A DNA stretch of 64,000 nucleotides, from assembly GCF_032062135.1 (NCBI RefSeq), contig NC_092861.1:64911505-64975504 (forward strand), read 5' to 3'. The stretch is from Pyxicephalus adspersus (taxonomy: Eukaryota; Chordata; Amphibia; Anura; Pyxicephalidae). This document shows, piece after piece, positions 60,661 through 64,000 of this stretch; within the stretch, counting starts at the first letter, position 1, and every line of letters begins with the position of its first letter. The notes under the pieces are model-generated. The model made no database searches and was not told where the DNA came from. It was given only the letters and a program-made list of their open reading frames with translations. The position numbers and the translations under genes were made by a program.

Positions 60661-60706
<46 letters not shown>
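60659..60706. repeat. (AT)24 microsatellite
   Basis: Uninterrupted AT directly abutting the repeat that ends at about 60658. Confidence 0.95.
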
Positions 60707-60713
<7 letters not shown>

Positions 60714-62114
60714 TATAATATTTTAAGCTGTTGCTATCTTAATTCACTTGTACCCAAATTGCATTAGTTACTGGGGGCAAGTAATATGTCATTGTGAGAT
60801 GCACCCTTTCAAAGATTTCTTTAGGTGCATCCAATCTTGGAGCCCCATAGCAAAATATGGAAAGGCCCCACTAGCTAATGCTTTCTGTAGCAGTTTACAA
60901 TAACTGTGACAATACATGTCTTAACGTGAAGAAAGTCAAGGGCAGGCAGCAGGAGAGGTCTTGGCAAAGTGAAGGGACCAGTGTTTTAGATAAGGGTATG
61001 GTAGCAGTACCTATCATAACAGAGCTCAGTTTAGTGTATATAAAATATAATTTGGGGATGTTGGACCAAGGACCTGAACTTTTTACCCCCATTTCGTGGT
61101 AAGTGGGAACTTTTTAGCTAGTACTTACCTATGCTTACAACTTAAATGAAAGTCTTGTTACGTAGAATCTTATACCTTTCCATTTCCTCTATTTTAATGT
61201 CTACTTTGTAACAATTTTTGTGTTATTTCTTGTACAAAGTTATCATTCTTATTCCTAATGGTAATTGTATGTGTGGTATGTTTCACAGCCCAAACGTCTC
61301 TTTATTGCTAAATAACATGTTTTTTCTTTAGTTGTTCATTGTACTGTACTGTTGGATTGGGTTGTATAAGTTTTATGTTATTCAGTATTTATCTGTTGTA
61401 TTGTATATATTTAAAATGAAAATACAAGCAATTAAAACCAAAAGTGGCATTTTAAAATTATCTAATAGCCATGATCTTTTCACCAGTCCTGTCGTGTCAG
61501 TCACATTCAGAGGACAATACATTTACATTTATGACTGTTCAGAAAATGCCTCCTACCAAGGGGGGGGGGGGGGGGTGACTGGAGATGGTCCTGAAGTCTC
61601 CTTTCAGACCTTTTTATAGTAGACACCTAATAGTCTAGTTCTTCTTGACAACTTCACTACTGGACCTCCTCTAATCCCAGGCTCAACAGCAACACAGGGA
61701 TGGTATTGGTATAGTAAACTGTTAAAGTATTGTTATGCCACTGGGTATATGATAGTAGTTGATTAAACTGAATTTGAGTATGTGGTAGCTAACTTATTGT
61801 TACAGAGAACACTAACTTAAACGATCCCTAAAGTATTTGATAAAATGTGAATGAAAATTTAAAATGGTAATGCAAAGAAAATAAAGAAAATGTATAGCAC
61901 TGTGGACTGTGTCATTGATAGGTTTCTTTTCAATGATCAAGGTTTAAACATAATTTAGAATAAAATTACACATTTAATTTGGAAATTCACTTTGTTCACA
62001 AAATGGGGTTTCCTAGTTGGAAGATTTCCCTACCTGTTTCTCTGGGGACATCTGTAAAATGTTAGATTACCTGCCACTTTCTGTCTAAAAGAGCAAGGCA
62101 AATAGAGGGAGTTC
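60707..62114. other. Intergenic with a G16 run
   Basis: The G16 homopolymer lies at 61560-61575. No gene was recognised. The phrase TCTAGTTCTTCTTGACAACTT and following (61635-61700) may be repeat-derived, but I cannot place it. Confidence 0.4.
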
Positions 62115-62345
62115 AGCTACATACACATTTCATATGATTGTCAACCAAGACAAACAGTCTTGCTCATCTAGGGTGAAAATCTAATGTGTGTACAGTGGTT
62201 CATAGACATTGTTCATCAAAATGAACAACTGATCAGGAATGACCACTGTACTTTCGAATGGAATGCTCACTTGTTCGTCTGTCACTAAAAACAATCATGA
62301 AAGATTGTTTCCAGGGACAGTAATCTGATGTCCTTCTTTTGGTGA
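62115..62345. mobile_element. Probable MITE starting AGCTACATACACA
   Basis: AGCTACATACACATTTC at about 62116 resembles the AGCTGCGTACACA terminus of the elements at 12913 and 31494. The interior (GGTGAAAATCTAATGTGTGT, ATGAACAACTGATCAGGAAT) is that of a frog repeat I remember. The right terminus is not clear. Confidence 0.5.
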
Positions 62346-64000
62346 TGTAAACCCCTGAGCAGGGACATAGTGGTCAATAAAAACCTGCAAGTGATTTTTA
62401 TCCTTCCTGACTAATCAAAACCAAAAAAAGAAACATGTAAAACAATTTTGAATTATTTGAGTAGCTTTGATGAAGTTAGAAACCATTATATATAGTTAAA
62501 ACACAAGAAAGGGGCATTGGCACTGCTACTAACAGTGACTTATATCTAATTTCAGTCTTCTGTCCTTGCTGTTCTGGAAGATATGACTCACACATTGTAG
62601 CTTTTTGTTCATTGGAAAAAGCTCAGGCACATTTTTTACAACGTATTATCATAATTACTTTCACTTTATGGCTGCACATAGAGTTCAATATCTTTATTAT
62701 ACCAACACTTAAAGGAAGGAATAATTAAACTTCATCAATGCCACAAAGTTAATTGATATATCACGTTGGCATACCTCTAAGTTGCATGGGAAAATTATGC
62801 ACTTAAAATGCTCAGTGACCAGAGGCATTGTGATCTGACTTATTACAAATACTGTGCTGCAATCAAAGCCATTATACTGCAGGTAGTATATTTTCCAGTT
62901 ATTTAAAATGTCTTCATTTTCTTTATACACGAGCTTTGGCAGATTTGTAAACATTTGTGCCTGTTTTAAAAATGGCTGAAGTTTTGAATGGAAATAGCAG
63001 TGTTATTGAAACATTTTGATTCCTGATTTTACTTTAGAGTCTGTGGAAAGTGGAATAAGTTTAGGAGTAGAGTTGAGGGAAGCAATCCCAATTTTCAATA
63101 CCTATAATTTACCCCAAAATGTTTTCATTGGTGGACAGGGCAGGGGGTGTAGCATAAGGCCCTTTTTATTTAATTATGTACCTTGTTTGAATTTGAAAAT
63201 GTGCTTTTAAAAAGAACAGAAACGTAAAAGAGTGGTGGTCCTATTCTTCCTATTCTCATTTAAATGTTTGCCAACTAAAAACTTTGACATATCATAGAGA
63301 ATAGGCATAGGGAGGGTATATTCTATGGGATGTCCACTTTCAATCATGGATCCAAATGATACTGTGTTGCTGTTTATACCAGCAAAGCAGGTGCTTAAAA
63401 GAAATGCAGCTGCAAATTGTAATACAAATGTTATGTATAATGAAGTTCTTTCTTTCAATGAGTGGCAAAAAGGGCTAATTATTTCACACTCATGCTCAGT
63501 TTTGCACAATGAAATAGGAAGTAGTGATGGACCACAAATTTTAAACATTACTCCATGTTTCCAAGTAGGAAAATAAATACCTTTACATTATCACACTAAG
63601 AACCAACAATGTTAGAGGCATGTGTAAATTCTTCTAAACATGGAACGATAATTGTGTCTTGTTTTTCTTACCACCTGAATATGACATAGAACAAAAAAAC
63701 GTTTCAACACTTTGGCAGTCATGTGACCTTTTCCTCTAAAGGTTGCCAACTGCTTTTCTACATTTCTGGCCTTAACATTAAAAGAATTTTAATGTAGGAG
63801 AAAAGTTCATGCTTTCCAGTTTTGTAGTTGGGGAAATAAACTCAGATCAAGAGGCAGAAGTGGATGAGAAGGATATATGTCTGACTGAGAGCTTAAACTA
63901 GCTACTAATGGAAATTCAGTTATTTGCTTCCCCCCAGCCATTGCTTCAGCTTCACCTCTTGTTAGTGATGTAGACCCAAGTGTAAAATCTGATACTTTGC
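62346..64000. other. Intergenic to the end of the window, nothing recognised
   Basis: Overlapping open frames at 63016-63576 on both strands reach 113 codons but show no family features or splice signals. The last bases are open in some frames, so an exon beyond the edge cannot be excluded. Confidence 0.35.

Noticed and set aside
63016..63576. Overlapping frames of up to 113 codons on both strands near the window end
   Set aside because: No recognisable domain, and both strands are open to a similar extent, as happens by chance. Without sequence beyond the edge or transcripts they cannot be supported.

Overview
The window reads as a gene-poor, AT-rich stretch of a vertebrate nuclear genome. 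I infer an anuran amphibian, probably a neobatrachian frog, because the interspersed repeats match families I remember from frog loci: foldback elements starting GGGCCTGATTTATTAAAG, AGCTGCGTACACA-type elements, TTAA-flanked CCTCCCTGGCGGT elements and a tRNA-derived SINE. The species call is inference. There are no operons, bacterial genes, CRISPR arrays or convincing RNA genes.

The only host coding sequence I can support is one terminal exon at 1346-1564 on the + strand. It has a good splice acceptor, a 72-codon reading frame ending in an acidic tail, and AATAAA signals about 300-400 bases after the stop. I do not recognise the gene. Everything upstream (1-1345) is probably its last intron, and nearly everything downstream is intergenic.

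The rest is layered transposon history. There are at least eight Tc1/mariner-type remnants (about 7.6, 12.2, 18.0, 20.5, 23.5, 31.5, 46.4 and 52.9 kb), all decayed. Several carry recognisable transposase blocks such as SPDLNSIERLW and NNDPKHT. A piggyBac element with TTAA at both ends lies at 49018-50769. It keeps an N-terminal transposase exon that ends at a clean splice donor, next to a roughly 60-bp minisatellite. Three shorter elements at 2.4, 16.4 and 55.5 kb appear to be its non-autonomous relatives. hAT-type elements sit at 43568-43931 and 44656-45448. Elements with 3-bp TTA/TAA target duplications sit at 12913-13141 and 31494-31900, the second inserted cleanly into a Tc1 remnant. Foldback repeats occur six times. 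A broken copy of a metazoan mobile-element protein family lies at 58600-59779 on the minus strand.

Long tracts between these (about 2.7-5.5, 7.9-12, 24.3-28.9, 32-40.3, 55.8-58.6 and 62.3-64 kb) show no gene or recognisable repeat by eye. They could still contain conserved non-coding elements, which a single sequence cannot reveal. I found no convincing undescribed system. The best candidates for a second look are the piggyBac exon/minisatellite element, the Tc1 deletion variant present twice, the paired 19.5/24 kb repeat blocks, and the nested insertions that can be dated relative to each other.
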